Shown here: piece after piece, positions 7,775 to 16,668 of the stretch
Layout of the letters: each line of letters opens with the position of its first letter
Position numbering within the stretch: position 1 is the first letter of the stretch
Virus record (IMG/VR): IMGVR_UViG_3300008954_000029
Span: 20,663-84,662 of that record
DNA: 64,000 nucleotides
Source: a virus
Direction: 5' to 3' (one strand)
Position numbers and translations under genes: made by a program
The notes under the pieces: generated by a model
What the model saw: the letters and a program-made list of their open reading frames with translations, nothing else
Database searches by the model: none
Told to the model about the DNA's origin: nothing

Positions 7775-10183
7775 TCACCCTCCTTCACTAAAGACTTCCC
7801 TCATCAGAGCCTCAGCCTTTTCCTTATAAGTATCGTGCTGTGCCTCATAAGAGGGATTTAATAGTTTGTGGATCTCCTGAATCTGTCGCTCTTGAACATC
7901 GGCTACGCCCAACTGGTATTGTGGATCGGACAATTCTGGATAGTCAATGTTGTTGAGAGCTTTTGTGATCGTAACTTGCAGAAGTTGCTGTATCTTGTTA
8001 AAGACCTCTTGTTGATCAAGATACTTGGCGAAGTTCATAACGATTTGTGCGTCTTCCTCGGTGGCCTTGAAACCTTCTTGGTGCTCCATGTCCATAATCA
8101 GATCAATTGTTATGTACCATTTGGGCACTACATACTTCTTTCCGCCCTCTTCCTCAACGTGCGCACCTCGGAAGCCGGCTGAATCGGCGCGGGGAAGCAC
8201 TAGCACACTCACATTATCGTCGCGGCCAAACCCCAATTCCTCTGCGGCCTTTTGCCAGGTCTCTTCTTCCCGTTTCTCAGCAGCCTCCTCATCACCGCCA
8301 AAGGGAAGTTCCATCTGCCTAGTGAGGTCGTCCAAGGTTTGGCTCAAAGTATCTTCAAGAACGCCAACAACACGATCACCGATCAACTTCTTTGTATGAC
8401 CGTGGCGCTCCAAGAAGGTGAAGACGTCGCTCAGAACTGCTTGTGGATTGGGTGCGTCAAGTATCCACTGGGGGATTTCAATACGGGGACGCAGTTGGGC
8501 GGAAAAAGAGACTTCTTCGTTATCGTATTCAACTTCAAAGTTGTCTAACTCAAGATCTTCAAATACCTTTACATACTTCTGTACGTCCGGGGACCAGATC
8601 GCACCGTGCTCAACGAAAGCATTCCTCAATGCCTTTTCGTCTCGCATTATGTCTTCCAGCTTCCGATCATAGTCGGCCATCCTGTCCAGGAAGTTTTCGT
8701 AACCTTCTAGGCCTGAGGCCTCCCTGTAATCGTCGGGCCTAAACTCAATTCGCACGGCCTCGTCGTACCTATCCCACTCTGCCCCATCGACATAGATCCC
8801 TTCTTCATCGAGAATCTTCTCAATCGCCGTGACGAACTTTTCTTCGTCTAAAACACTCTCCTCTGCCACATCCGGTTCAAAGCTCCACCCACCTTCCCAG
8901 CTCGAATAGCCTTCGTCGAGGTGGTGCTGGACCCACAAATGGGCGAAATCATACTCGCGCAGCTTTCTATTAAAGTCTTCCGGGTCGGGCCCGCCGGGGT
9001 TGTCCTGGTGGTGTTGTGCCGTTAAACCTATGATGTCGCCGGATTGTTCGTCCACCAGTTCTTCGACCAGAGACGCCAACTCAGTGAGGTCGTCCAAACT
9101 TATCTCTGTTAGATCAAGCCCATAACCTTCGGCCCACAATCTCCAAAACTCGATGCCGCCTTGACCCTCACTCAGACCCTCTAATGCCTCTTGGGCGAAG
9201 TCGTATCCCGCGTCTTCGGCAAACTGCTCAGGATTTTTCTTTTTGAGCTTTTTATAAGAGTCTATACCATTCAGTCCCTTGTAAAAGACGTTAAGCCTGG
9301 CGGCATTATGGATGCCGCCGGAGCCAATCTCATCGTCAGCGCGATCCCAAACTGTGTCTGGCTCTCCATAACTGTTGGGGTCGTAGACCAGGGCCAACTT
9401 CCTATCATCAAAATCTTGCGGAATGTGTTTGAAGGTGACGAAATAAAACGCGGCGCCCTTATCCCGATAGTCGTTAAAGTGATTATAAGCTTCGGTGTAT
9501 GCGATACACCACTTCGTTCCTTGGCCGAAATAACAAGCAGCCTCTTCGCTCTCTGGGCGTAGAATTCCATAGTCATCGGTGTCCTCTATGTATTCTGTGG
9601 TGCTTCTGGCCTCTTCACGCATACGCTCCATCTGATCACGCCTGGTCTCTTCCCGTTCGGCCTCGTATACTGCGGTCTGTATTTCATAGGTATCTTCAAA
9701 TTCATCAATAGATTTCTTAATCAGGCCTCGTTCCGAGTATTTGTGGAATTTCGGAAGGGCCCGGACAAGGCGATCGCCGTGTTCTCTTATGTAGCGCCCA
9801 AGAGAAGTAGCGTCCTCTGTATCAAGCAACTCGTTGCCGGCTTCAAGCGTTGCCTGGGCTTTGGCACTTAGGCGTGGAGAGAGATGTCTGAAAGTCTCTT
9901 TTGTCCAGTCTTTAAGATACTTCGCGAACCAAGGAAGGTATTTATTTTTACCACTAGGATCAGCCTCCGACGCCGCTTTAAGCGCCGATGTGACGGCGTC
10001 GGTCACAATTTCCAACGCCTCTGGCTTAATGTGAGGCATAACGTCTCTGTCGATAATCTTCTTCCAGTTCGTAGCAGAAGCCACCGCATCAGTGTAGCGA
10101 CTCTCAATTAATAATTGTTCGTCAATAGTGATAGGGTTGGCCGAAAAAGAACGCCAACTATCAAAGACACTTTTCATTCCCAT
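7775..10183 (-). CDS. Large acidic phage protein with a GTKWCIA motif, 802 aa
   Basis: The family could not be assigned. The N-terminus (MKSVFDSWRSFS) resembles a short lead sequence seen at the start of other proteins here. A conserved-looking segment at residues 215-262 contains GQGTKWCIAYTEAYNHF and GAAFYFVTF, a pattern I associate with uncharacterised phage proteins. The rest is strongly acidic, with many Asp/Glu-rich helices and no membrane segment. Its ATG lies six bases after a TATAAT box. It may be a virion-internal or early host-takeover protein; the sequence does not decide. Confidence 0.6.
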   Translation of the reverse strand: MGMKSVFDSWRSFSANPITIDEQLLIESRYTDAVASATNWKKIIDRDVMPHIKPEALEIVTDAVTSALKAASEADPSGKNKYLPWFAKYLKDWTKETFRHLSPRLSAKAQATLEAGNELLDTEDATSLGRYIREHGDRLVRALPKFHKYSERGLIKKSIDEFEDTYEIQTAVYEAEREETRRDQMERMREEARSTTEYIEDTDDYGILRPESEEAACYFGQGTKWCIAYTEAYNHFNDYRDKGAAFYFVTFKHIPQDFDDRKLALVYDPNSYGEPDTVWDRADDEIGSGGIHNAARLNVFYKGLNGIDSYKKLKKKNPEQFAEDAGYDFAQEALEGLSEGQGGIEFWRLWAEGYGLDLTEISLDDLTELASLVEELVDEQSGDIIGLTAQHHQDNPGGPDPEDFNRKLREYDFAHLWVQHHLDEGYSSWEGGWSFEPDVAEESVLDEEKFVTAIEKILDEEGIYVDGAEWDRYDEAVRIEFRPDDYREASGLEGYENFLDRMADYDRKLEDIMRDEKALRNAFVEHGAIWSPDVQKYVKVFEDLELDNFEVEYDNEEVSFSAQLRPRIEIPQWILDAPNPQAVLSDVFTFLERHGHTKKLIGDRVVGVLEDTLSQTLDDLTRQMELPFGGDEEAAEKREEETWQKAAEELGFGRDDNVSVLVLPRADSAGFRGAHVEEEGGKKYVVPKWYITIDLIMDMEHQEGFKATEEDAQIVMNFAKYLDQQEVFNKIQQLLQVTITKALNNIDYPELSDPQYQLGVADVQERQIQEIHKLLNPSYEAQHDTYKEKAEALMREVFSEGG

Positions 10184-10189
10184 TTTTAT

Positions 10190-10218
10190 ATTATACTCCC
10201 GTCCTATAAATAGTTTAA
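10190..10218 (-). promoter_or_regulatory. Promoter of the 802-residue gene, with ACTATTTATA motif
   Basis: TTAAAC (10218-10213), 17 bp spacer, perfect TATAAT (10195-10190). The recurrent motif ACTATTTATA (10214-10205) overlaps the -35 end of the spacer. The ATG at 10183 follows the -10 box after only six bases, predicting a leaderless mRNA. Confidence 0.6.
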
Positions 10219-10233
10219 AACATTACTATAACA

Positions 10234-10263
10234 TAAAAAAAGAGCCCCCCGAATGGGGGGCTC
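10234..10263 (-). terminator. Rho-independent terminator after hsp20
   Basis: A 9 bp perfect stem (GAGCCCCCC with GGGGGGCTC, 10263-10242) with a 4-base loop is followed on the minus strand by seven T residues. It ends the hsp20 transcript before the next promoter begins. Confidence 0.95.
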
Positions 10264-10294
10264 AAAGAGGACTAATGTCTTGTTACTGTCGTTT

Positions 10295-10690
10295 TTAACT
10301 AACTGGAATGCTAGTAGTCGTGGTGTCAACCTCAGGTCGCGCAATCGTGACCATCAGAATGCCGTTCTCGTAAGTCGCCGTGATGTCATCGGGCGTCGCT
10401 CCCTCGGCAACACGCCAAGAGCGAGTGTAAGAACTCTTCGTGAAGTAAGTATCATCATCCTCAGCGGCCGCGTAGCCGATGGTGATGGTATTGTTGGACA
10501 GATCAACGTTGAAGCTGGACTGTGCTACCCCTGGTGCGGCAACACTAATCTCTGTACGATTGTCGAAATGCTCAACACGCACTTGACGATTGGTGAAGGT
10601 GGGTGTGCGTGTAATAGTGGTGGGACGGAAAAAATCTTCAAAGATTCCGAAGAGTGGGTCGGCATTGGCGTATCGAACTAGGTTATTCAT
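10295..10690 (-). CDS. Hsp20/alpha-crystallin small heat-shock protein
   Basis: The 131-residue protein starts MNNLVRYANADPLFGIFEDFF, a typical sHSP N-terminus, and has an alpha-crystallin domain with the closing motif NGILMVTIARPE (family signature GxLxxxxP) and a short C-terminal tail. sHSPs hold unfolded proteins and also occur in T4-like and cyanophages. The gene forms its own transcription unit, with a strong sigma-70 promoter 54 bp upstream and a terminator 31 bp downstream. A GGAGG-type ribosome site (AGGAGGAACC on the coding strand) precedes the ATG. Confidence 0.9.
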   Translation of the reverse strand: MNNLVRYANADPLFGIFEDFFRPTTITRTPTFTNRQVRVEHFDNRTEISVAAPGVAQSSFNVDLSNNTITIGYAAAEDDDTYFTKSSYTRSWRVAEGATPDDITATYENGILMVTIARPEVDTTTTSIPVS

Positions 10691-10743
10691 TTGTTTGGTT
10701 CCTCCTGTTTTACAGTTCGTTTTAGTCCTCTCGGGACACTTAT

Positions 10744-10772
10744 AATATAAGCACCGTCAAAAAGGATGTCAA
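10744..10772 (-). promoter_or_regulatory. Strong sigma-70 promoter of hsp20
   Basis: TTGACA (10772-10767), 17 bp spacer, TATATT (10749-10744) on the coding strand. It reads into hsp20, giving a leader of roughly 47 bases. Confidence 0.85.
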
Positions 10773-10790
10773 GAGGTTTTTTAAAAAAAG

Positions 10791-11117
10791 TCACTGTTCG
10801 ATCAAAGAGACGTTATAATCCCTTCTCAGCAGGCGTACGCCAGATGCCATTGCCCGGGTAAAAGAGGTGATAGGGTTTAGATCCTCTTTTGTAAGATACA
10901 CCTCATCGCCCGGTTCAATTCCGTACATGTACTCATCAATGACAAAATTCAAGTTTCCAGCGACAGCGTAAATCTCCATCAAATACGTGAGATAAAGATC
11001 ATCGGTTCGAAACGGAGCCTCTAGGAGCGCACAGATGCGCTCCTGGTATCGAAGAGAAGATTCTCGTATCTCCTCCAAGGAAGAGCGGGAAGGGATCGCC
11101 AGAGGCTCTCCTGTCAT
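10791..11117 (-). CDS. Hypothetical protein, 108 aa
   Basis: No family is recognised. The composition suggests a helical bundle with a middle part rich in Tyr, Leu and Glu (DDLYLTYLMEIYAVAGNLN). Its start overlaps the stop of the preceding basic protein gene by 4 bp, so the pair is coupled. The 3' end lies just upstream of the hsp20 promoter. Confidence 0.55.
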   Translation of the reverse strand: MTGEPLAIPSRSSLEEIRESSLRYQERICALLEAPFRTDDLYLTYLMEIYAVAGNLNFVIDEYMYGIEPGDEVYLTKEDLNPITSFTRAMASGVRLLRRDYNVSLIEQ

Positions 11118-11560
11118 CTTTTGAGAGCAGTTCCGGAAAAAGCCTTAACCTTTCTGTTGTCCGTCAAGGCTACGATTGCCAAATACTTGCCGTCTTCATC
11201 TTCCCGGATGTGTACTCTCCCTTCTTCCGTAATCCGCTTACGGCCCTTGGGGCGCTCCCAACTGGGGATCTTACTGAAGTATAGTCGGAGATTGCCGTAG
11301 GGAGGGCTCTTCTTTCGGCGGCCGCGCTTTGGCTGTTTAATAATGTTCAGAAACTCGACACAACCCAAGGCAATCTCTTGTGGCTCTCGCTCTTGTGACA
11401 GAAGCTCTTCAAGGTTCTCTACCTCAATGCGAAGCCCCACAGGGAAAGTCTTACTTCCAATACCAGGGGCGTTATTGTACCATGTCCTCAGATAATGGCC
11501 AACCTTAGGCTTGCCATTCTTTTCCGAAAGAACTTTCAACTTACATTCAATCGGTTCCAT
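11114..11560 (-). CDS. Hypothetical basic protein, 148 aa
   Basis: I do not recognise this protein. A Lys/Arg-rich stretch near residues 75-90 (IKQPKRGRRKKSPPYG) and a second near residues 100-112 suggest nucleic-acid binding. The C-terminal part has beta-like segments (YLAIVALTDNRKVKAF). It is 4 bp downstream of another small gene and overlaps the next, so it is part of an operon of short unknown genes. Confidence 0.55.
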   Translation of the reverse strand: MEPIECKLKVLSEKNGKPKVGHYLRTWYNNAPGIGSKTFPVGLRIEVENLEELLSQEREPQEIALGCVEFLNIIKQPKRGRRKKSPPYGNLRLYFSKIPSWERPKGRKRITEEGRVHIREDEDGKYLAIVALTDNRKVKAFSGTALKR

Positions 11561-11564
11561 AACT

Positions 11565-11870
11565 CTACCCCTTCAAAAGTCGGCTTCGGGTCTTGAAGAT
11601 CTTCTCTTCCACAACATCAGGCGAGCCCACAACTACCACGTCCAACCCGGAGTTGCCCCGGTTCATATGGATGCGTGTGAAACTCTGCCCTTGATCCAAG
11701 TCAGGCATCCTTCCCTCACGCAAATGTTGCTTCACAGCCTCGTCGGCGCGCAAACACACCACTTGGTCTGAATTTACAAAAACTTCTCTCAAAGAATAAC
11801 TTACCTCAGGCAGAGTACCAAGTGTTTGGGCCTCCTTCTTCGGCACTACCTCAATCAGTTTGACTATCAT
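11565..11870 (-). CDS. Hypothetical protein, 101 aa
   Basis: An ATG at 11870 with GAGG a few bases upstream is the best start (MIVKLIEVVPKKE); an earlier ATG at 11900 would lie deeper inside the previous gene. The sequence contains SGLDVVVVGSPDVVEEKIF near the end, a single beta-alpha element. No known family is recognised. It overlaps the preceding gene by 20 bp. Confidence 0.5.
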   Translation of the reverse strand: MIVKLIEVVPKKEAQTLGTLPEVSYSLREVFVNSDQVVCLRADEAVKQHLREGRMPDLDQGQSFTRIHMNRGNSGLDVVVVGSPDVVEEKIFKTRSRLLKG

Positions 11871-12156
11871 TTTCCTCTGTTGTCGTAGGGTTAATAACAT
11901 TGTTGTATCCAGACAAGATCATCTGGATATCCTCCAACTTCACATCTATGTTGAAGAGTTGTTGACGCAACATAGCCACGTTCTGCTGGGCTGTGTCAAG
12001 GTTCTCTCCGGTGTCTGACGCACTGGTGACCGTTGCGGTAACAGGGTCACACAGAGTCAAACTATCAACCACCTGATTCTTGATGGTTTCCATCATCTGT
12101 TGAAGGTGAGTCGATAGTTCGGCGACGTCAATGGTTTCTGCGATTTTGATTTTCAC
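11851..12156 (-). CDS. Hypothetical helical protein, 101 aa
   Basis: The sequence is largely amphipathic helix with Gln, Thr and Asp (for example AELSTHLQQMMETIKNQVVD), ending in a Thr/Glu-rich tail. No domain is recognised. It begins a transcription unit: a strong promoter lies 24 bp upstream and the ribosome site TTAGGAGAAAATC precedes the ATG. Three further small genes follow with overlaps. Confidence 0.6.
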   Translation of the reverse strand: MKIKIAETIDVAELSTHLQQMMETIKNQVVDSLTLCDPVTATVTSASDTGENLDTAQQNVAMLRQQLFNIDVKLEDIQMILSGYNNVINPTTTEENDSQTD

Positions 12157-12179
12157 GATTTTCTCCTAAATCTAGAATC

Positions 12180-12208
12180 AGTATACCAAGAAAATGTACA
12201 CTAGTCAA
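12180..12208 (-). promoter_or_regulatory. Sigma-70 promoter
   Basis: TTGACT (12208-12203), 17 bp spacer, TATACT (12185-12180) on the coding strand, reading into the small-gene operon that starts at 12156. Confidence 0.8.
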
Positions 12209-12211
12209 GTA

Positions 12212-12505
12212 TTAATTTACAATTTGTTTCTGAAAGACAGCGAATGCTAATGTGACGCAACCTACGATAATCATCCACATTATTTTAGTTGTGTTTGACC
12301 TGAACGATTCAAGTCCTTTGATGCGCGCATCCAACTCTCGGAGGCGAGCATAGAGTCCCACGTCAGGGTGGTAGACTGCCTCCTTGATTCTGGAAACATC
12401 CTCACCCAACGCAATTTGCTTCTCTTTGATGGTATCAATACCATCAATAATGTGCTGAATTTGGCCCTTAATCTCAATTAGGGTAACACTTTGATGATCA
12501 TCCAT
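12212..12505 (-). CDS. Coiled-coil protein with C-terminal membrane anchor, 97 aa
   Basis: Residues 5-72 are heptad-like helix (IEIKGQIQHIIDGIDTIKEK and LRELDARIKGLESF), and residues 75-92 form a membrane segment (IMWMIIVGCVTLAFAVF) with a short tail. This layout resembles the XhlA-type membrane proteins associated with phage lysis, but the same layout occurs in unrelated membrane adaptors. The ATG follows the groEL stop by 16 bp and sits 8 bases after the motif ACTATTTA; there is no Shine-Dalgarno. Confidence 0.6.
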   Translation of the reverse strand: MDDHQSVTLIEIKGQIQHIIDGIDTIKEKQIALGEDVSRIKEAVYHPDVGLYARLRELDARIKGLESFRSNTTKIMWMIIVGCVTLAFAVFQKQIVN

Positions 12506-12513
12506 AGCACTTT

Positions 12514-12521
12514 TAAATAGT
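12514..12521 (-). promoter_or_regulatory. ACTATTTA gene-boundary motif
   Basis: Coding-strand ACTATTTA directly after the groEL stop codon; the TATTTA part ends 8 bases before the next ATG. Confidence 0.45.
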
Positions 12522-14090
12522 CTAATCTTCTATAATAGCATAGTTGGTTGTGATTAATGTTCCTGCTACGGAGGCGGCGTTTTGCAACGCGCACCTTGTC
12601 ACCTTTGTTGGATCAACAACGCCATGCTTAATCATGTCGGCAATCTCCCCACTCTGATAATCGTACCCTAGTGGCCCCTCTTCTGCCTCAACCAAAGAGA
12701 CAACCAAGTCAGGCGAATGGCCCGCGTTCAATGCCATCTGGCGCAGAGGAGCCTTCACAGCGTCCAGCACGATGTCTACGCCAAGGCGCTGCGATTCGGT
12801 CTCAGTCTCCACGCTAAGGTCCTTAATGGCCCGCAGGAGGGCCACCCCTCCCCCTGGTACAATACCTTCCTGCTGAGCGGATCTGACGGCCTCCAAGGCA
12901 TCCTCAATGCGGTGCCTCTTCTCAATCATTTCAATCTCCGTAGGAGCACCAACCTTGATGATAGCAACGCCACTGAGGAGGCGTGTGATGCGCTCTTGGA
13001 TTCTCTCGCATTCTTTGAGATTGTCTGTCTCTTGTAGAGCCACCTTGAGAGTCTCAATCCTCTCGTCAATCGCCTCAAAGTCTCCCTTCGCATCAACAAC
13101 GGTTGTTAAATTCTTTCCAACCTCAATTGACTTAGCTGTGCCAAGATGTTCTAGCTTCACCTCCGCAAGATCTATTCGGGATTGCTTAGTGATAAAGGTT
13201 GCTCCTGTCGCCACTGCTAAGTCAGCCAGGATGCTTCTACGCTCCTCGCCATAGCGAGGTGCCTTCACGGCAGCAACCTTCATAGTGCCTCTCACCGCAT
13301 TCATAATCAGAGCAGCGAGGGCTTGGCCCTCAACCTCTTCTGCGACGATGATGAAAGGGCGGCCCTCCCGGGCTACGATCTCCAACAGCGGGAGGATCTC
13401 TTCCACAGTTTCTATCTTGCTGTCGCACACCAAGATGAGGGGATCCTCGTATTGTACGACACCCCTGCGCTCGTTGTTGACGAAAGCACCAGCGGCATAG
13501 CCAGAGTCAAAGCGGAAACCCTCAACGATGTCCAGGGAGGTATCAACGGACTTGGCTTCCTCAATGGTGACTGAGCCGTCCTTGCCCGCTTGGTCAATGG
13601 CCATTGCGACGAGGTTGCCGATTGATGTATCACCATTAGCAGAAATGGTCGCGACGTGCTCAATGTCGTTCTTGCTGGTGATAGGCTGGGAAAGGTTCTC
13701 CAACCGAAGGGAGATCTCCTTCACGGCCTTATCAATTCCCCGCTTCAACTCAACGGGCGACGAGCCAGCCAAAAGATACTTTTGAGCGTTGATGTAGATG
13801 GCTCGGGCTAACACGGTGGCCGTAGTGGTCCCATCGCCAGCATCAATGTTCGTCTTTTCTGACGCCTGTTTAATAATCTGTGCGCCAGCATTCTCAAAGG
13901 GATCTGAAAGATCAACAAACTTTGCGACTGTTACGCCGTCCTTGGTGATTATTGGGTTCTTGCCCTTCTGATGAAGGATTACATTGCGACCCAACGGCCC
14001 AAGCGTTGACGCAACATTGTTTGTGAGCTTATTGACTCCCTCTAAAATCTTGTTCTGTAATTCTTGGTTAGAACTATACTCTCTGGACAC
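12522..14090 (-). CDS. groEL: Chaperonin GroEL
   Basis: The 522-residue protein begins at a GTG with AGGAGG upstream. It has the GroEL landmarks: LGPLGRNVILHQKG and TKDGVTVAKF near the N-terminus, the ATP-site GDGTTTATVLARAI, and the C-terminal equatorial VPGGGVALLRA. Length is slightly below the bacterial 545, and the Gly-Gly-Met tail is absent; it ends IITTNYAIIED. It would fold phage proteins, probably with the GroES-like protein encoded at 30918. Phage-encoded GroEL is known from some large phages, whereas T4 brings only the co-chaperonin. Confidence 0.97.
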   Translation of the reverse strand: MSREYSSNQELQNKILEGVNKLTNNVASTLGPLGRNVILHQKGKNPIITKDGVTVAKFVDLSDPFENAGAQIIKQASEKTNIDAGDGTTTATVLARAIYINAQKYLLAGSSPVELKRGIDKAVKEISLRLENLSQPITSKNDIEHVATISANGDTSIGNLVAMAIDQAGKDGSVTIEEAKSVDTSLDIVEGFRFDSGYAAGAFVNNERRGVVQYEDPLILVCDSKIETVEEILPLLEIVAREGRPFIIVAEEVEGQALAALIMNAVRGTMKVAAVKAPRYGEERRSILADLAVATGATFITKQSRIDLAEVKLEHLGTAKSIEVGKNLTTVVDAKGDFEAIDERIETLKVALQETDNLKECERIQERITRLLSGVAIIKVGAPTEIEMIEKRHRIEDALEAVRSAQQEGIVPGGGVALLRAIKDLSVETETESQRLGVDIVLDAVKAPLRQMALNAGHSPDLVVSLVEAEEGPLGYDYQSGEIADMIKHGVVDPTKVTRCALQNAASVAGTLITTNYAIIED

Positions 14091-14145
14091 ACTTCCTCCT
14101 GTGGTAAGTTTATAGTAACACGAGTTATTAGGAATTTAAATGGAT

Positions 14146-15738
14146 TTATATTTCTTTGACGCCCTTTTCTGGGTCGGTAATCAAATCATTCAACTCTTCG
14201 GAGGCTCGCACCGCAGTCTGCCCATAAGCAAACCGATTGCCTCCTTGCGGGGTAAGGTAGTAGCCCGTGATCCCCTGGGTGAGCGTGTCTAGGGCTGCGA
14301 AAATCGAGACAACAGTATCTTTTAATGAATCGGTGTATTCCTCAGCCAGCCTTAGGGCGTTCTCTCTATCAATCTGTAAATAACCGAGTCTCACCTTCTT
14401 ATACACATCGGGCAGAGCTTTCTTGAGGACATCGCTTGAGTTTATCTCAAACTGCGACACTTTGGATTCTGTTAGCAAATCTTCTGAGGTCGGATTAGTG
14501 GACTCCATTCTGATGCCGCGGCGGGCGGCCAACTGCCGGCCCCACTCCCGAGGATCCTCCGCATACAACTCTCTGAAGTATTCGATGTCCTGTGTGGCTG
14601 TATCACTCACCTCTGCTTCGCTCTCACCCCTGAAATCTCCCAACTCATGGTCCGCTGGGAAATCCATAGTCTTGAAGAACTTTCTCCGCCTTGCGACGAC
14701 GGCGCCCAACTCATCCAGAGACATTTCGTTCATCTGCTGGTCTGTCAGATCAAACTCCGCAGGGGCCTTGTACCCGAAATCCTGTGCTGCCTTCTTAATC
14801 ATTCGCACACCCTTCTTGGCCTCAGCGGATAGCAGCTTCGCCAACATCTTTGGACCTATGCGCTGTTGAAAGGCTATGGCCGCTTTAACAAATTCTCGGG
14901 CGGCGGCCTGCTTTTTCATGATCTTTTCTACCTTGCTTCCAGCTATGTCTCGGCGGTGCGTCAAGCGAGGATCGGCGGCTTCCGACAATTGAATCTGAAA
15001 GTCCAACTCGTTGGCCAGCCAATAATAAATGTTTTCTGGGTCGATAATGAAAGAATAAAAAGAAACCCCTTTTGTATCGTCTTTTCCGAATTTATACACA
15101 CAAAGATACTCGATGCCTTCCCGACCATCCGGACCAGAAAGGAACCCAATTAAGTTCTTGATACTGCCCTTTACAGGTGTTGTCGGTACAAGCAGTTTAA
15201 GTGAGATGGGCTTCCCCTCGGCATCCCTCAAATCGTCAATCTGAAGCTCGCCGTCAGCCTTTTCTACCTGCTGTGTTCCCCTAAGCAGTCCCGCAAGAAA
15301 CGCTTCAAACAAGAAGCCGGCGCCGGAGGGGGAGAAGTTATTAACAACTGTCGACAAGAGATCCAAAAACATCAAGTTAGAAAGGATCTCGTGTGTTTCG
15401 TACTTTTCCGGGCGAACCCTTTCAGTGAAAAGGTTGAGGTATCTCAGCTTATCCTCAATGGTCGACCCAGGGATGTTGTTCATGTAAGCTTCGAACTGTT
15501 GGCGGGCATCTGTGTCCTTTTGCCCCCAGGCTTCACTTATCTCAAACTTTGGCAGCATGTCCAAGAACGACTTAGACATGTCCTCTATTTTGGTCGACAT
15601 GGTTGACTGTGCGTGAGCGGCGTCCTCGCTCATGGCCTGCTCAACCATTTCTAGGAGCGTGGCCATGTTAAGGAGAGTCTTCTTTCTTGGCTTGAAATAT
15701 TCTTCTACAAGAAGATCGAGGTCTTTGCTACTTTCCAT
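14146..15738 (-). CDS. Hypothetical 530-aa protein, possible PD-(D/E)XK-like core
   Basis: I do not recognise the family. The N-terminus (DLDLLVEEYFKPRKKTLLNM) and helical flanks are typical of large phage proteins of unknown function. Around residues 140-185 the order FLFEAFLAGLLRG, then GELQIDDLRD, then GKPISLKLL looks like the E...D...xK core of a PD-(D/E)XK nuclease, but this is a pattern reading only. The C-terminal region is mixed helix. The ATG lies 5 bases after the TATTTA of an ACTATTTA motif and has no Shine-Dalgarno. Confidence 0.6.
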   Translation of the reverse strand: MESSKDLDLLVEEYFKPRKKTLLNMATLLEMVEQAMSEDAAHAQSTMSTKIEDMSKSFLDMLPKFEISEAWGQKDTDARQQFEAYMNNIPGSTIEDKLRYLNLFTERVRPEKYETHEILSNLMFLDLLSTVVNNFSPSGAGFLFEAFLAGLLRGTQQVEKADGELQIDDLRDAEGKPISLKLLVPTTPVKGSIKNLIGFLSGPDGREGIEYLCVYKFGKDDTKGVSFYSFIIDPENIYYWLANELDFQIQLSEAADPRLTHRRDIAGSKVEKIMKKQAAAREFVKAAIAFQQRIGPKMLAKLLSAEAKKGVRMIKKAAQDFGYKAPAEFDLTDQQMNEMSLDELGAVVARRRKFFKTMDFPADHELGDFRGESEAEVSDTATQDIEYFRELYAEDPREWGRQLAARRGIRMESTNPTSEDLLTESKVSQFEINSSDVLKKALPDVYKKVRLGYLQIDRENALRLAEEYTDSLKDTVVSIFAALDTLTQGITGYYLTPQGGNRFAYGQTAVRASEELNDLITDPEKGVKEI

Positions 15739-15743
15739 GCTAC

Positions 15744-15751
15744 TAAATAGT
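15744..15751 (-). promoter_or_regulatory. ACTATTTA gene-boundary motif
   Basis: Coding-strand ACTATTTA between the amidase stop codon and the next ATG (15738), 5 bases from TATTTA to the start. Confidence 0.45.
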
Positions 15752-15752
15752 T

Positions 15753-16658
15753 TTATTCTTCGTTAAGTTCTTTAATAATTTCGCCGAGTTTCAGGCCTGC
15801 GCAGTCAATCTTCTTCTTGGAAAGATTGAAGTGACAAACCACTCCTTTGAAGAGGCCCTTCGCCGAATCTACGTGGTATCGCGTAATGTAGTCGCCCTTG
15901 GAATCTCGCGGACAAGCAACGGGAATGTTGTAATGCGCGCATAAAACACGCAATAACTCTTGATACGCCTCCAATTGCTTTGGGTAGTACCCTAGGTGCG
16001 GAGGGTGCTTGCGTCCGTGGGTGTAGGACTCATCAAGGATGGGTCGTCGCCCAAAGCCCTTTCTGGTATACCACTTCTGGTACTTCGCATAATAGGCGTT
16101 GCTGAAATCTATCCCAATACTGATGTTATTGGCTCCGCGGGCGTGCCACGCAATGTCGTTGGTGTCCATCATCTGGTAGATGGTGCCGTCATTATCAATC
16201 ACAAAGTGGGAAGAGATTTCTCTCTTCTTCAAAATCTTAAAACAAGAATGTGCTGATAACGCAGCATCCCAATGGGTTACAATCATCGTCGGTGTGCGGC
16301 CGGCGGGAGCCTGTTTGTAACACGCCTCGGGGAGCACAAGAGCACCCTCCTCGGTCATCGTCACAACATTACAGTTGATGGGGACTTGGACGCCATCACA
16401 AACGATGTGATCAACAGTCACCGTCTCTGGGGCAGGTGTCTCCACCACCTCAATGTCTTCTGATTCGCGCTTGGTCATAGCCCTTCTGTATGTAGTTGGG
16501 CCTACCAAACCATCCACAGCCAACTTGTGCTGATTCTGGAAAATCTTAACCTGTCGCACTAGTTCAGAGTCAAAAGTGTCGGCCCCGAACCAGGACGGAT
16601 CCCAGCCGTTCTTCTCCGCTGATTCTTGGTTATATTTAATAATATCTACGAACTTCAT
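15753..16658 (-). CDS. N-acetylmuramoyl-L-alanine amidase endolysin with peptidoglycan-binding domain
   Basis: Starting at the ATG at 16658 (MKFVDIIKYNQES) gives 301 residues; an upstream ATG-like start at 16694 would lie inside the clpP gene. An N-terminal peptidoglycan-binding domain (VKIFQNQHKLAVDG, LVGPTTYRRA) is followed by an amidase_2 domain from about residue 120: VTHWDAALSAHSCF supplies the first zinc His, ISSHFVIDNDGTIYQ and IAWHARGANNISIGI are characteristic. It would cut the amide between MurNAc and L-Ala at lysis. It is unusual that the binding domain is N-terminal, but this is known in phages. The gene lies among chaperone genes, away from the second lytic enzyme at 29461. Confidence 0.9.
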   Translation of the reverse strand: MKFVDIIKYNQESAEKNGWDPSWFGADTFDSELVRQVKIFQNQHKLAVDGLVGPTTYRRAMTKRESEDIEVVETPAPETVTVDHIVCDGVQVPINCNVVTMTEEGALVLPEACYKQAPAGRTPTMIVTHWDAALSAHSCFKILKKREISSHFVIDNDGTIYQMMDTNDIAWHARGANNISIGIDFSNAYYAKYQKWYTRKGFGRRPILDESYTHGRKHPPHLGYYPKQLEAYQELLRVLCAHYNIPVACPRDSKGDYITRYHVDSAKGLFKGVVCHFNLSKKKIDCAGLKLGEIIKELNEE

Positions 16659-16668
16659 TTTTAAACAA

